Source: Alphaproteobacteria bacterium
Lineage (GTDB): Bacteria > Pseudomonadota > Alphaproteobacteria > Micavibrionales > Micavibrionaceae
Length of the DNA: 64,000 nucleotides
Assembly: GCA_030432025.1 (NCBI GenBank)
Contig: JAUIIA010000009.1
Span: forward strand, 1 to 64,000
Direction: 5' to 3'
Part shown: one piece after another, positions 12,101 to 18,934 of the stretch
Position numbering within the stretch: position 1 is the first letter of the stretch
How the letters are laid out: every line of letters starts with the position of its first letter
Program-made: the position numbers and the translations under genes
The notes under the pieces: model-generated
The model's database searches: none
Told to the model about the DNA's origin: nothing
Seen by the model: the letters and a program-made list of their open reading frames with translations, nothing else

Positions 12101-13837
12101 ACTGGCAAAAACAACGTCATCGCCAAGCCCGGTATCCAGAACGTTAGCAACATTGCTACCGCCGAGTTGGTCATTACCCGAACCGGTTGTCACATTTTCA
12201 ACATCACGAATACGGTCTATCTGCTCATCAACGCCGAATTCATCAATAGTCGCTGTTGAGAAGTTGTTGACGATAACACCGAGGTTTAAAACAACATTGA
12301 CCGTTAAACTGGAGTAATCGACAAAGTCTACACCTTCGTCGCCACGAATCGTGTCATTGCCCAGGCCCGCGTCGATGTAATCATCGCCTTCTCCGGCAAT
12401 AATCGTGTCATCACCGTCATCCGTTATAATTCTGTCGTTACCTGCACCCGAGTTAACAACATCGTCGGCCTGCCCGCCAAAGATCTCATCGTCGCCATCA
12501 CCGGTAAATATCCGGTTATTGTTAGGACCATTAGCCAAAACCAGCAGAGGATTACCGTCAGCATCTAACTGGTCGTAATCATCCGGCCCAAACACGTCTT
12601 GCGTAGTGAAATTCAAATCCCCTTCAATCAAAACACTTGTTTCCAGAGGCACAACAAGCGGCGCATCAGGATTTTGCGCCATGAATTCAGCAGCATCAAA
12701 CTCGGCTTCTATAACCAGATCAAGCGTGAATGAATTATTAGCAGGTACTTCATATTCGATTGTAAATTGTATTGCGCCGCGCTCGTTCAAAGTCGGATTT
12801 AACAGCTCATAGGCCGTCCCGTTTTGAGGTGCATCCGTGATTGTGTAACCTGTCGGCAAGCCATCAACACTCAGGCGTTCAACCAGAAAACCGGTACCCA
12901 GAATGGGCTGGATTTCCAGCACACGGGTCATGGTGGTCGGACCAAAATTATCCGGATTATCGCCATAAACAATAAGATCCGCCGCATCAGACGTAGTGTC
13001 GATCACCTCTGTCGAGAACTGTGCGTCAGGAGCCGGGTTTGTAAATGAAGCATCCGAACCACCACCACCGCGAACGACGCGCGTGTCAGTGCCCATGATA
13101 TTCTCAATGCCATCTATCCGCGTAACTTGCAGCAGTCTGGCATCAAACAATCGAGGCTCTTCAGGCTGGGGAGGATCTGCAAATTCTTCCGGATCGGGGT
13201 CACTAAAAGTCGACGTCCCGGTTGCAGAATTTTCTTCGAAAAACGGATTGAATGTATCACCGGCGACGTCAACCGCTGAAGGTGGCGCATTGGAAACAAA
13301 TTCCTCTACATTCGTTCTGGTTGTTTCTTGCGGACTTTCCGTTGTGAACTGACCAATATTGTTAGAGGATGCTATATCGAACAAAATGGCTTCGAAGGTG
13401 CTTTCGGAATCCTCGGATTCGCTCTGCTCCTCCTCTTCACTGGAGTTCTCACCCTCATTCGGGTTTCCCTCCTCTACTTCTGTCACCGTTGCATTCGTAT
13501 CAGGCAGGATACTGGAAATAGCGATATAGTCTTGAACGCTCAGGTTTCCGATCTCTCCCACCCGACCGAGCAGCTCAAAGGGCATTACGAGGTTACCGTC
13601 TATGTAGATATCAGGAGAAGTTTCTTCATCGAAGAGGATCAGCGCAAGGTCGGTCAGGATAAGGTGGGCGCCGGTTTCAGGGTCAGAGATAACAATATCA
13701 TCATCAAGAATATCGACCTGCATATTTTCCAGATCGATACCTTCCAGTGAAACCTGTTCACCGGGTTTGATGGAAACACTTTCGGATCCCTCACTAGGAA
13801 AAGAAATTTTCCTTATGTTTTCAGACTCTTCCGCCAA
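1..13837 (-). CDS. Giant RTX (calcium-binding repeat) protein, C-terminus beyond the window
   Basis: Reading the minus strand gives one uninterrupted frame of 4612 codons that runs off position 1. Residues 1 to about 440 carry no RTX repeats and no signal peptide. They are acidic around residues 110-150. From about residue 440 to the edge the protein is almost entirely RTX nonapeptides (GGxGxDxxx type, e.g. GEGDDYIDAGLGND) grouped in modules of about 80-100 residues of the form VDYSxL-xVxVNL-xxIENVxGT-NDxIxGG. Such repeats bind calcium in beta-rolls, and the family is normally exported by type I secretion through a C-terminal signal, which would lie off the window. The only start in the frame after the in-frame TAG is TTG at 13837; its Shine-Dalgarno (AGGG) is weak. 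A later ATG (near 13711) is the alternative. The product is probably a surface adhesin or secreted matrix protein. Function beyond that is not visible. Confidence 0.93.
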   Translation of the reverse strand, partial: MAEESENIRKISFPSEGSESVSIKPGEQVSLEGIDLENMQVDILDDDIVISDPETGAHLILTDLALILFDEETSPDIYIDGNLVMPFELLGRVGEIGNLSVQDYIAISSILPDTNATVTEVEEGNPNEGENSSEEEEQSESEDSESTFEAILFDIASSNNIGQFTTESPQETTRTNVEEFVSNAPPSAVDVAGDTFNPFFEENSATGTSTFSDPDPEEFADPPQPEEPRLFDARLLQVTRIDGIENIMGTDTRVVRGGGGSDASFTNPAPDAQFSTEVIDTTSDAADLIVYGDNPDNFGPTTMTRVLEIQPILGTGFLVERLSVDGLPTGYTITDAPQNGTAYELLNPTLNERGAIQFTIEYEVPANNSFTLDLVIEAEFDAAEFMAQNPDAPLVVPLETSVLIEGDLNFTTQDVFGPDDYDQLDADGNPLLVLANGPNNNRIFTGDGDDEIFGGQADDVVNSGAGNDRIITDDGDDTIIAGEGDDYIDAGLGNDTIRGDEGVDFVDYSSLTVNVVLNLGVIVNNFSTATIDEFGVDEQIDRIRDVENVTTGSGNDQLGGSNVANVLDTGLGDDVVFASLAADTLDGNGGTDTVDYSTLDGLVNFISVTLNNALDAIVTVDGDVADTIRGFENVIGTSGNDIISGDDSANILEGRAGDDTLYGGMSIDTLDGGLGSDTVDYSTAAGFVVVNLAANQTTTDGDGASDNLVSIENVIGSGFNDTITGDGAVNIIDGGDGADTINAGAADDLIIASNGADIIDGQGDLDTVDYSQLLVVTNIDVDLDGANNATAQVIGGLGDDTLRNVENVIGTAGNDIISGDGFANVLEGRDGDDTLRGEAGNDTLDGGVGVDTADYSAAALGIVVDLALNMATDDGDMGMDTLIAIENVTGSLNNDTIFGNDQDNVLSGNDGIDILYGAEGVDTLNGGNGLDWADYTNAGAGIQVDLGIGQATDDGDGNNDFLNSIENIRGSQFVDTIVGDGLANTLEGQGGNDTINGGGGNDTLSGGDGNDTLDGQGGNDIINGDDGSDTLLSSTGNDTFDGGLGVDTIDFSGDGAATFVTVSLNGFNFSNIFVNGVLEDTVRNVENVITTTGNDTVNGDNNNNIIFTLDGDDVVRGGAGNDTLDGGLGDDELRFDDLTLSGVTLNLSTSSAVYDFDSSIDTFTNFERFFTTNAADQVSGSINDDTVSTLNGDDEILASLGNDTFDGGTGTDTINYSLLGGINFINVTLNGAIPATVMVDNGVDMSDYDQISNIENVVGTAGNDIIRGDDQDNVLTGGLGDDTFSGAGGLDSFVGGGGNDTVDYSGAANSVVVSLATGEATVDGDLGSDMLSSIENITGSINADTISGNGVANILIGGDGNDTIRGGAGSDDLQGGNGYDILNFDDLLGAGIVLDLTVPSAFFALDGSTDTFSGFEEYLLTNQADTVTGSAGADIISSLQGNDVFNASTGADILNAGDGTDTLDYSTFAAGSFITVTLNDVMAVTVDIAGTANDHTISAFENITGTQGNDIINGDFNANTLIGGLGDDVIRGGAGSDNLQGGTGTDELRFDDLGGSGISIDLQASTASFAADGSTDTFSGFETYYLTNQDDTITGSTAADTVFALGGDDVFTASGGNDTLDGGVGSDTADYSALAAANFITVNLNGGADGTVAVNGLYTDTVRNIENIIATDGNDILTGDALVNELRGGAGNDTIDGGIGIDMLFGEDGDDTFIGRGDGDTIEGGETGEVNGDTVDYSAYGSTVTVDLSDANGGAGAPDVIRGVENITGSASAQNILTGNADNNVLIGGNQNDIFFTTTGAGTDTFDGGTGTDELRYNGIGVNVDLNADPDTLTSIERIVLTDGDDTFTNDDTGREIRAGDGVDILTGGAGTDDIRGEAGNDTVIITAGNDTLDGGFDVDTLDYSAFAGPITVNFVTGTATGTNSIANFENIIGTTVGDTLTGDGNNNRFEGGDGDDTLSGAGGVDVLLGGAGNDVIFGGAGSDTLTGGTGTDELRFDDLGGAGVDIDLQNGTADFAADGSTDTFSEFEVYYITDQNDTVIGSTAADTVFTLDGDDTFTASGGNDILDGGNDTDTLDYSALAAANFITVTLNGSMDGSVVVNGLYTDTVRNIENIIATDGNDILTGDASANDFRGGAGNDTIDGGTGVDMLFGEGGDDTFIGRGDGETIEGGETAEVNGDTVDYSALGAIITVDLSDANGGAGAPDILRGIENITGSATAQNIITASADNNILIGGNQNDVFFTTVGGGTDTFDGGVGTDTVQYNGIGITLDLGADPDTFTSIERIVLTDGDDTFTNDDTGREIRAGTGDDILTGGAGTDDIRGEIGNDTVIISDGNDTLDGGFDVDTLDYTGRAGPINVNFVTGTATDTASITNFENILATSGDDVLVGDGTDNNFQGFLGNDDIRGGGGTDTIDGGDGNDVIRGGAGADQLIGGLGIDELRFDDLGGAGVTLDVEAGTAFFAPDSSTDMFNGFEFYYGSNQDDSLRGDNTLDDTLFGLGGDDVFITTAGNDTYDGGTGGETDGDTVDYSALAVTSISVTLTGAVATTVTVVGGDDDSIVNIENVIGTSGDDTITGDDNDNILSGGGGTDILIGGAGNDELNGDAGDDFFFGSAGQNTYDGGAGIDVLDYSTQAGITGIDVTLNLSGLAAVVITGGVNDLVQNVENIIGTDFADDIYGDSAVNDLFGGAGNDFIGGNEGADILDGGMGEDTLDYRNDNGANFITVTLDGANDATVTVDGEADDTIRNFENVRGTTGNDTIIGDANDNDLYGYFGDDILVGGDGNDLLDGQDGSDTVDYSLQASANSISVNLNGGTLTNVTVNGMVEDQIRNIENVTGTDGNDFIRGDGSDNILLGGDGDDTIGGEAGSDTLDGGLGTDTFDNSYFVGSLNIDMNIIDAEGYFTSGSDRARNFENIRGSLGDDIIRGDTGNNVLTGEDGDDTIEGDDGDDTIDGGDGDDILSGELGNDTITGGLGDDTFIASTGTDSFDGGEDADLLDIDTIDYSTHGTTSITVTLNGGTDATVFVTGGTGNHTVSNVERVIGTSGSDFLTGDSTDNYLLGGDGDDTIFWSAGSDEWSGEGGTNDTLDLSTSTSGISTDTAVFVSGFYTINSGGNQSGANGFETLLGSNFGDYIEGNNELSLIDAGDGNDTVFARFNGGTINGGAGTDFIELNTANVTVDAGDDNDTIRNDHDGAVIDGGAGTDTVQYVDNGRQITVVLQEAGDTVVDFNSGTDDIIRNIENFVGGNASDSITGNSFTNILAGDGGNDTIFASLGNDDIRGGSGTDTVDYSTLNGIITSITVDLNNGGTETVTLNGVADVQTVISIENVVGTDGDDTITGSTATNTITAGDGNDTIFGSEGSDILNGGNGFDTLRFDSLGLSGLNLNLQAGTVVINMVGQSFAEFEEYYTSDNADTITGSTGDDTVFALDGDDVYTASAGNDTIDGGLGNDTIDYSGLFGASIVVTLQDVGAASVTVGGSPKDTLTNFENVTGSNINDTLTGNSAANILTGGAGNDTLSGLAGTDTLLGGDGDDTFIATGDGDTITGGESAETFGDTVDYSGFGAALTVDLTGGVAPDTITEVENVIGATNFVNTITASSDDNTLTGGNQDDIFITNVGDGTDTFDGGAGNDTVRYAGAGVTVDLTTDADTFTSIEVIEGTAGNDSITNDDTARTLSGGDGNDTLTGGTGTDTLLGGAGSDTLVITAGNDILDAGADIDLLDYTGFGTSANVNLLAGTASATGSIAGFENVTGTAFNDTITGDGGVNVLTGGDGDDTLSGGGDNDTLIGGIGNDILDGGTGIDNVNGGDGDDTIIGSGDGDTITGGETTETLGDTVDYSAFGGALTVDLLGGTAPDTLIQIENITGATNFVNTLTGNGDNNILTGGNQDDIFITATGSGTDTFDGGAGNDTVRYSGVGVTVDLTTDADTFTSIEVIEGTTGNDSIINNNTARTIDGGDGNDTLTAGTAGDTLVGGIGDDILIGGTGNDTLNGGIGDDTIRINMNTGGSDAIDGGAGTNTLELLNSGVSNLNTLSSLNNIQVVVGTVGDDIITNDGTGRTINAGTGDDTLTGGAGTDILNGESGDDTFNAAGDGDTINGGEGGETLGDTVNYSAFGGTLTIDLALGTGPDTLTDIENVTGALNFVNTLTANADNNILTGGNQDDIFITNIGDGTDTFDGGAGTDTLRYAGAGVTVDLTADVDTLTSIEVIEGTTGADTIINDNTGRTINAGLGNDTITGGTGDDVLNGEGGDDTIRVNLNTGGTDTIDGGTGTNTLELLNSGASDLNTIGSLSNIQIVTATALADQIINDNTGRTINAGGGNDTITGGSGNDILNGEGGDDIFITAIGDGTDTFDGGTGTDTLRYSGTGVTVDLTADPDTLTSIEVIEGTTGADTITNDNTGRTINAGGDNDILIGGTGNDTLNGEAGDDTFRINLATGGTDNIDGGTGTNTLELLNTGVNDLTGIGSLSNIQIVTGTAGADTITNDNTGRTINAGLGNDILIGGTGNDVLNGEGGDDTIRVNLATGGTDTIDGGTGTNTLELLNTGVNDLNGIGSLSNIQIVTGTGGADDIINDNTGRTINAGLGNDTITGGTGDDVLNGEGGDDTIRVNLN
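1060..1186. repeat. Exact 127-bp direct repeat, copy 2 (within RTX gene)
   Basis: This is the second copy of the sequence at 1-127. Identity at third codon positions implies recent duplication or gene conversion rather than selection on protein sequence. Confidence 0.9.
6426..7766. repeat. 447-codon super-repeat, unit A (RTX gene)
   Basis: Matching anchors recur at an exact offset of 1341 bp: 6426/7767, 6661/8002, 6822/8163 and 7321/8662. Sequence is diverged but colinear, and 1341 is divisible by 3. The chosen boundaries are arbitrary within the period. Confidence 0.85.
7767..9107. repeat. 447-codon super-repeat, unit B (RTX gene)
   Basis: This is the tandem second copy of the 1341-bp unit. 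A third copy begins at 9108 and is recognisable for about 120 bp, then drifts out of register by roughly 50 bp, so it is partial or deleted. Confidence 0.85.
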
Positions 13838-13948
13838 TGTATTAGTGCCCTAACCTTCGAATGCAATTACTATGATATCAAGCAAACCTAAAGAATGAGT
13901 AAATGATGCTATGCAGTGAAAGCAGCTTAAACGCCTGAAATTACTGAA

Positions 13949-15541
13949 CTACTCTTCTGACGAAGGCTCTTCAGTAATCTCGTCGGCCTCAGGTGCTTCT
14001 GAAGCGGAGTCATCGCTGCTTGGGGGTGGTGTGGTAGTTTGTGTATCGGGTTCGGCAGATTCTTCTGAAACCACCGGTTCTTCTTGAGCTTCGGGCTCTT
14101 CAGAAACCTCGGAAGGTGGCGGCGGCGGCGGATTATCATCAGATCTAATCGCCTCCTCAATATCAAAATCCTCTTCCAAATTACTTAAATCCTCTTCCTG
14201 CAAAACGTCACAGGTTTTGAGCAAGTCTTCGTTGATTTCCTGCTGCCTTTTGTAATCAAACGTTTCTGTCTGCAAAATCTGCACCTGGTCCTTCAGGCCC
14301 ATAATGCGCTCTTTTTCACTTGAGCAGCTACGAATGACAGAAAGCGCTGTCGGTTGCTCGGCTACTTTCTGGCGCAACGCTTCTTTTTCCCGCTCTAACA
14401 AGGCAAGCTGCGTCAGCAGGCTTTCCACCAACTCTTCCTGATCGTTCGTGTTGGCGTAATCCGTATGACCTATAATCTTATGTAACTCGGGCGGATACTG
14501 GTCTTCGGCCAGATCGGCAATATCTATGACCGAATTGCGTTTTGGTGGCGGTTTAGCAACCGGAATATCCGAGAAACCCGCCTTTGACGCGCTTTTCCGG
14601 TAAAACTGCTGCTCCAACGGGCTGAAATCTTGAATCTCTTCGCTTTCCGCGGATACAGGCGCGCTATAATCCTCGAAAGTCTCCACACTGGCTATCTCGG
14701 TTTCTACGGCCGGCTCGTCCTGTTGTGGCTCTGTCATATACACGCTGCTCTTTTGCGCTTGCGGCTTTTCAGGCGTATATGGCTTGTAATTCAATGCATA
14801 CGGGTCTTGTTTGGCAAAGTTGTTATTACCGTAATCGTTATAAACCGTGACGGGAGACTCACCATCCAGAGGAATAATCGTAACCGGGTCGGCATCCGCA
14901 TCTGCAGCTTTCGCCGCTTCACTGATCCTTACAGGTTGTTGGAGAGGCGCTTGCTCAACTTCCGGCGCATCGTCTTCAAACGGGTTAAGGGTATCAACCA
15001 CCCTGTTGAAAATGCTTCCTTTTTCGGGCGGAGCATCCACAGCCGGCGTGCAAGACTGCAACTTACCGACAGGAATATTGTGCTTTTCATTGTGAAAAAC
15101 ATAAAGCGTCTCATCAAAACCGACACTGAATTCCTTAACGCCGTCAAAGAAACTGTAAAGATCAGGACTATTACCAAGAGTAATTCTTAAATCCTGATGT
15201 GTGACCGCCAAGGCCGTCGTGCGGATTGTTTTATCTTCATCTAGATACAAGTCCGCTTCATAAACCGTATTGGGAACAAATTCGGTGTAAGGAGAGATGA
15301 TATTGAGAAAAACCTCGTTCTGGAACGCATTGTACCCCAGCAACAACTGGTACTTCTCGCTGAAATACCCCTTGTAAGTACATTCGGTTCCGGTATTGAC
15401 CACATTCTGCCAGCTTTCCTGCGGATACAGCTCTCTGAAATTCTCGGCGTACCCGTTCACAGGAAATAAGGCGCTACTGACCAGCACCCCTAAAAAAGCG
15501 GTGTATTTTATTTTTTTCTGAAATTTTGTTTCGAAATGCAT
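13949..15541 (-). CDS. Exported hypothetical protein with coiled coil and acidic Pro/Glu-rich tail
   Basis: I do not recognise a family. The ATG at 15541 gives a charged N-terminus (MHFETKFQKKIKY) followed by a hydrophobic stretch and an alanine-type cleavage region (PVNGYAEN), a good Sec signal peptide; a TTG five codons upstream (15556) is the alternative. The mature protein has an N-terminal globular part of about 150 residues with two cysteines, a long low-complexity linker, a coiled-coil segment at about 375-400, and a C-terminal tail of Glu, Ser, Pro and Thr with a run of prolines. The gene is 111 bp upstream of the giant RTX gene on the same strand, so the two may be cotranscribed. An envelope role linked to RTX display is possible but inferred only from position. 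Confidence 0.75.
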   Translation of the reverse strand: MHFETKFQKKIKYTAFLGVLVSSALFPVNGYAENFRELYPQESWQNVVNTGTECTYKGYFSEKYQLLLGYNAFQNEVFLNIISPYTEFVPNTVYEADLYLDEDKTIRTTALAVTHQDLRITLGNSPDLYSFFDGVKEFSVGFDETLYVFHNEKHNIPVGKLQSCTPAVDAPPEKGSIFNRVVDTLNPFEDDAPEVEQAPLQQPVRISEAAKAADADADPVTIIPLDGESPVTVYNDYGNNNFAKQDPYALNYKPYTPEKPQAQKSSVYMTEPQQDEPAVETEIASVETFEDYSAPVSAESEEIQDFSPLEQQFYRKSASKAGFSDIPVAKPPPKRNSVIDIADLAEDQYPPELHKIIGHTDYANTNDQEELVESLLTQLALLEREKEALRQKVAEQPTALSVIRSCSSEKERIMGLKDQVQILQTETFDYKRQQEINEDLLKTCDVLQEEDLSNLEEDFDIEEAIRSDDNPPPPPPSEVSEEPEAQEEPVVSEESAEPDTQTTTPPPSSDDSASEAPEADEITEEPSSEE

Positions 15542-15679
15542 GCGGCTGAGAGGCAAGGGAAAGAAATAACAATCACTTGATCATAATTTGTTTTCCCTTG
15601 AATTTAAAGCAGAAATTGACTTTTTGCGCCGCAGCGATAAAACCGGAAACGGAAATGCAAAACCCGTGTCAAACCGGAC

Positions 15680-15880
15680 TTAACGCATTTCACACTCATG
15701 CTCATAAACCGGAGGGTGCTTTTGACGGTATTTTTTGCGTTCACCTAAGCCCTTGTGAGTCGTCCGTGGACTGCCGTCATCGGAGAAACGGCAGCCATCG
15801 CCTTCATATAGCTCCTCTGCCAGTGCTTTTAATTTATGTTTGCCAAAGGCCGAACCTTTTGCGTGCTTCTTTTGACCCAT
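15680..15880 (-). CDS. Small basic conserved-looking hypothetical protein (66 aa)
   Basis: The ATG at 15880 has a strong Shine-Dalgarno (GGAGAG, 6 nt spacing), which decides this start over a longer frame beginning at 15934. The product begins MGQKKHAKGSAFGKHKLKAL, is rich in Lys, His and Arg, and has two Cys residues (positions 30 and 63). No membrane segment or signal peptide is visible. It lies just downstream of mntR on the same strand, with a 74-bp gap. Function is unknown; the charge suggests nucleic-acid or metal binding, which is a guess. Confidence 0.65.
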   Translation of the reverse strand: MGQKKHAKGSAFGKHKLKALAEELYEGDGCRFSDDGSPRTTHKGLGERKKYRQKHPPVYEHECEMR

Positions 15881-15954
15881 TTTTTGCTCTCCAATATGCT
15901 GGTTCTTTTTACATATTACTGGGGCAAAAGTCAAGAAACGGGGCGTATAGCTAA

Positions 15955-16392
15955 CTATCGAGTCTTAAAATCCTGCATGATTTGGAGTGTTTCCTCACTG
16001 ATATGATGCTCGATACCTTCCGCATCGAACTCCGCTGTTTGCGGATCGACACCCAGCTTGATGAGGAACTCCAGAACAATCTGGTGCCGCTTTTTACATT
16101 TATCGGCCAATGACTGACCCTTCTCGGTCAGAAATATGGAGCGGTAAGGCTGGCTGGTGACGTATCCCTCTTCTTGAAGGCGGGCGACAACCTTGTTCGC
16201 TGTCGGGTGCGAAACCCCCAAACGTTCCGCCAAATCACTCAGGCGGGCTTCATTCTGAAACGCTATTAAATCCGCAATCAACTCGACATAATCTTCCTTG
16301 GTTTCGGTTTGATGCGCTTCACGCACACGAGCGAACCAACTGGCCTGCGTTTGCGGATCAACCATCTCGGGCTTTTTGTTGTTCGCGCTCAT
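15955..16392 (-). CDS. mntR: Manganese-responsive transcriptional repressor MntR (DtxR family)
   Basis: The 145-residue protein has an N-terminal winged helix with the recognition segment LAERLGVSHPTANKVVARL (about residues 57-75), then the wing (SQPYRSIFLTEKG) and a metal-binding dimerisation domain with HQIVLEFLIKLGV and EGIEHHISEETL, the Glu/His-rich pattern of MntR proteins. In this family Mn2+ binding promotes operator binding and shuts off manganese import. The length matches short MntR proteins without an SH3 domain. The ATG overlaps the stop of the upstream permease gene (ATGA), so it is the last gene of the transporter operon and probably controls the palindrome upstream of the first gene. 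Confidence 0.9.
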   Translation of the reverse strand: MSANNKKPEMVDPQTQASWFARVREAHQTETKEDYVELIADLIAFQNEARLSDLAERLGVSHPTANKVVARLQEEGYVTSQPYRSIFLTEKGQSLADKCKKRHQIVLEFLIKLGVDPQTAEFDAEGIEHHISEETLQIMQDFKTR

Positions 16393-17237
16393 GACTGCGC
16401 CCCCTTCATGGTTCGTAAGCTTCCCCCGAAAACCAGAGCCAGCAGAAACAAGCCTGACTGAATCACAACGATTAACGGCGCCGTCGCAACATCGAGATGG
16501 TAACTCAGCAATGTACCGATAACGCAGGAAAACACGGAAGTGGCAATGGCGACGATCAACATCTTGTCAAAGGACCGGGACAGCAAGAACCCTGTAGCCC
16601 CCGGTGCAATCAACATCGCAATCACCAGAATTATGCCCGCAGCCTTCAAGGATGAAACAATCGTAAGCGACAATAGGATCAGCAAGCCGAAATGCAGCAC
16701 TTTCTTGGGCAAGCCAATGACAGCCGCATGGGCAGGATCAAAACAATACAGCATCAGGTCTTTACGCTTCACCAGCATGATCGTTGAGCACAACGCCGCG
16801 ATAATTCCGGCCTCGATCAGATCCTGCTGCGAAATGCCCAAGACATTCCCGAATAACACATGCAGCAGATGTACATCCGTCTCGATTTTGGTCAACATTA
16901 CAAGACCAAGCGCGAACATACCGGAAAACACTATGCCCATAACCGCATCTTCCTTAACACGGCTGTTATCCTTGATGTAGCCGACCGTAACCGCGCAAAA
17001 CAAACCGGCCGCAAACGCACCGACCGCGAGAGGAATGCCGAGAATGAAAGCAAGGGCCAAGCCGGGCAAAACCGCGTGAGAGACAGCATCGCCCATCAGC
17101 GACCAACCTTTAAGTACCAAAAAGCAGGAAAAAATCGAGCATACACTGCCGATCAACACGGATATCAACAAGGCGCGTAGCATAAAGCCGTGCGCAAGCG
17201 GACCTGTAAAAAACTCGAACACGCTATCCATGGGCAC
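16389..17237 (-). CDS. Manganese/iron/zinc ABC transporter permease (SitD/ZnuB-like)
   Basis: This is an integral membrane permease of the ABC-3 family, 282 residues with about eight hydrophobic segments. Diagnostic stretches include the [19 protein letters not shown] loop near residue 50 and LIAPGATGFLL near residue 215, both typical of metal-ion permeases. It would pair with the other permease and the ATPase to move Mn2+ across the inner membrane. The annotated frame starts with GTG; an ATG two codons later (17231) is equally possible. It overlaps the preceding permease gene and the following mntR gene, which indicates translational coupling. Confidence 0.9.
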   Translation of the reverse strand: MPMDSVFEFFTGPLAHGFMLRALLISVLIGSVCSIFSCFLVLKGWSLMGDAVSHAVLPGLALAFILGIPLAVGAFAAGLFCAVTVGYIKDNSRVKEDAVMGIVFSGMFALGLVMLTKIETDVHLLHVLFGNVLGISQQDLIEAGIIAALCSTIMLVKRKDLMLYCFDPAHAAVIGLPKKVLHFGLLILLSLTIVSSLKAAGIILVIAMLIAPGATGFLLSRSFDKMLIVAIATSVFSCVIGTLLSYHLDVATAPLIVVIQSGLFLLALVFGGSLRTMKGAQS

Positions 17238-18063
17238 GCCTCGCTTTCAGCAACCCATATTTGGGTGCTAACAGATACACGACCAAAAAGATCACGGTTT
17301 GAAAACTGACAATCAGCCCGCCCGGATGCGCGTTGAGGAAATAGCTGACATAGGCCCCTGCTCCGCTTGTGAATGCACCAAACAAAACCGACAAGACGAT
17401 CAAACGCTCAAAGCGATCGGTCAGTAAATACGCCGTCGCACCGGGTGTGATGACCATGGCAATGACCAAACACGCGCCCACAGTCTGCAGGGCCGCCACC
17501 GCCGCCGCGCTCAGAAGCGTAAAAAACACAATCTTCAGTGTATTTGTAGGCAGGCCGATACTGCGGGCATGACGTTCATCAAAAAACACCGCCATGAAGT
17601 CTCTCCATTTCAATATCAGCACGGCGAGACAAATCACCGAAATAATCACAACCTGCGCCATGTCATACGCAGAGATAGCGAGAATATTGCCCAGAATAAT
17701 ACTCTGTATATTCACCGCTGTCGGGTTAATCGAGACCATCAGCAAACCAATCGCGAAAAAGCTGGTGAAGACCAGCCCGATAATCGCGTCCTCGCGCAGG
17801 CTGGTTTTGTTTTTAACCACCGCCATGCTCAGTGATGCCAGAAGCCCCGCAAAAAACGCCCCTACGGCATAAGGGAGCGCAAGAATATAGGCCAGTGCCA
17901 CACCCGGCACGATCGAATGCGCCAAGGCATCACCCATCAACGACCAGCCTTTAAGCATCAAGTAGGAAGAGAGGAACGCGCAAACACCACCGACCAAGGC
18001 ACACACCCAAATCGCATTGAACATGTAGCTGTAACTCAATGGCTCGAGCAGGGTGTCAATCAT
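17224..18063 (-). CDS. Manganese/iron/zinc ABC transporter permease (SitC-like)
   Basis: This is the second ABC-3 family permease of the operon. The ATG at 18063 is preferred because it has AGGAA at proper spacing and gives the usual N-terminus ([19 protein letters not shown]); the longer frame to 18144 would add a basic, non-homologous extension lying inside the ATPase gene. Conserved family stretches include [16 protein letters not shown] and [11 protein letters not shown]. It resembles the adjacent permease across its length, so the two probably arose by duplication and act as a heterodimer. It overlaps the ATPase gene by 8 bp. Confidence 0.9.
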   Translation of the reverse strand: MIDTLLEPLSYSYMFNAIWVCALVGGVCAFLSSYLMLKGWSLMGDALAHSIVPGVALAYILALPYAVGAFFAGLLASLSMAVVKNKTSLREDAIIGLVFTSFFAIGLLMVSINPTAVNIQSIILGNILAISAYDMAQVVIISVICLAVLILKWRDFMAVFFDERHARSIGLPTNTLKIVFFTLLSAAAVAALQTVGACLVIAMVITPGATAYLLTDRFERLIVLSVLFGAFTSGAGAYVSYFLNAHPGGLIVSFQTVIFLVVYLLAPKYGLLKARRAHG

Positions 18064-18934
18064 TGCGCTTTTTCCTGCCCTTCTTGAATTTCTTGATCTT
18101 CTGGCCGCCCTCCTCGCCATACAAGACAAGTGGACGTTCATCATCGGTCAGAACCGTAACACCACGGGCATCTTCATCATCATGCAAATCGGCGCCGATC
18201 AGGCTGTGATGACGCAACATGCCCCCGAATGCTTTGGCCAGATTGTCTTGGGTGAATGTCGTCTCGACAGGACCGTATGCGATGACCGTTTGATTGATCA
18301 GCATCACCTCATCACAAAAACTCGGTACACTTCCCAGATTGTGGGTCGAGACCAGAATGAGCCGCCCCTCATCAGCCAGAGAATGAAACAACGCAATCAA
18401 TGAATCTTCGGTTTTGATATCAACGCCAGTAAAGGGTTCATCGAGCAAGATGATCTCACCGCCTTGCGCCAAAGCCCGCGCGACAAATACGCGTTTTCTT
18501 TGACCACCGCTCAGCTCACCGATCTGACGCTTTTTGAATGACCCCATATTGACCCGCTCCAGAGCTTCATCAACGGCGCTGCGGTCCGCGTTGGTAGGGC
18601 GACGCATGAATCCCATATGACCATAGCGCCCCATCATGACGACATCTTCGACAAGCACTGGAAAGTTCCAGTCTACGTCTTCGGTTTGCGGAACATATGA
18701 CACGAGGTTTTGCGCCAAAGCGGCCTTAACGGGTTGCCCCTTGATTGAAACACTGCCGGTGCTCGGCTTGACGAAGCCCATGATGGTTTTAAACAAGGTG
18801 GACTTGCCCGCCCCGTTAACCCCCACAAGACCGCAAATGGTACCGGAATGAAATGCGGCGCTGATCTCCTTCAAGGCAGTATGACCGTTAGGGTACGTTA
18901 AGCCCACATTCTCGAGTGTGATGATATCAGACAT
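18056..18934 (-). CDS. Manganese/iron/zinc ABC transporter ATP-binding protein (SitB-like)
   Basis: This is the cytoplasmic ATPase of the importer, 292 residues. Walker A is GVNGAGKS (about residues 38-45), the signature is LSGGQRKR (about 143-150), Walker B is IILLDEPF, and the switch histidine follows in STHN. The C-terminus after about residue 240 is an extra basic tail ([13 protein letters not shown]) not needed for ATPase activity. Its ATG shares one base with the TAA of the binding-protein gene (TAATG), and its end overlaps the first permease, so the operon is tightly coupled. Confidence 0.92.
   Translation of the reverse strand: MSDIITLENVGLTYPNGHTALKEISAAFHSGTICGLVGVNGAGKSTLFKTIMGFVKPSTGSVSIKGQPVKAALAQNLVSYVPQTEDVDWNFPVLVEDVVMMGRYGHMGFMRRPTNADRSAVDEALERVNMGSFKKRQIGELSGGQRKRVFVARALAQGGEIILLDEPFTGVDIKTEDSLIALFHSLADEGRLILVSTHNLGSVPSFCDEVMLINQTVIAYGPVETTFTQDNLAKAFGGMLRHHSLIGADLHDDEDARGVTVLTDDERPLVLYGEEGGQKIKKFKKGRKKRND

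Noticed and set aside
69-12620. Numerous plus-strand proline/serine-rich frames (SLPxPP, SSPSPP patterns) and Cys/Asn-rich frames across the first 12.6 kb
   Set aside because: They are all mirror images of the GGxGxD codons of the minus-strand RTX frame and keep the same register throughout; none has a ribosome site.
1-13800. Dense short repeats that might suggest a CRISPR array or minisatellite
   Set aside because: The repeats are coding, degenerate, in frame and without spacers of constant length.
15577-15954. Plus-strand frame of 125 codons
   Set aside because: It overlaps the 66-aa minus-strand gene with a strong ribosome site, and its composition is not protein-like.
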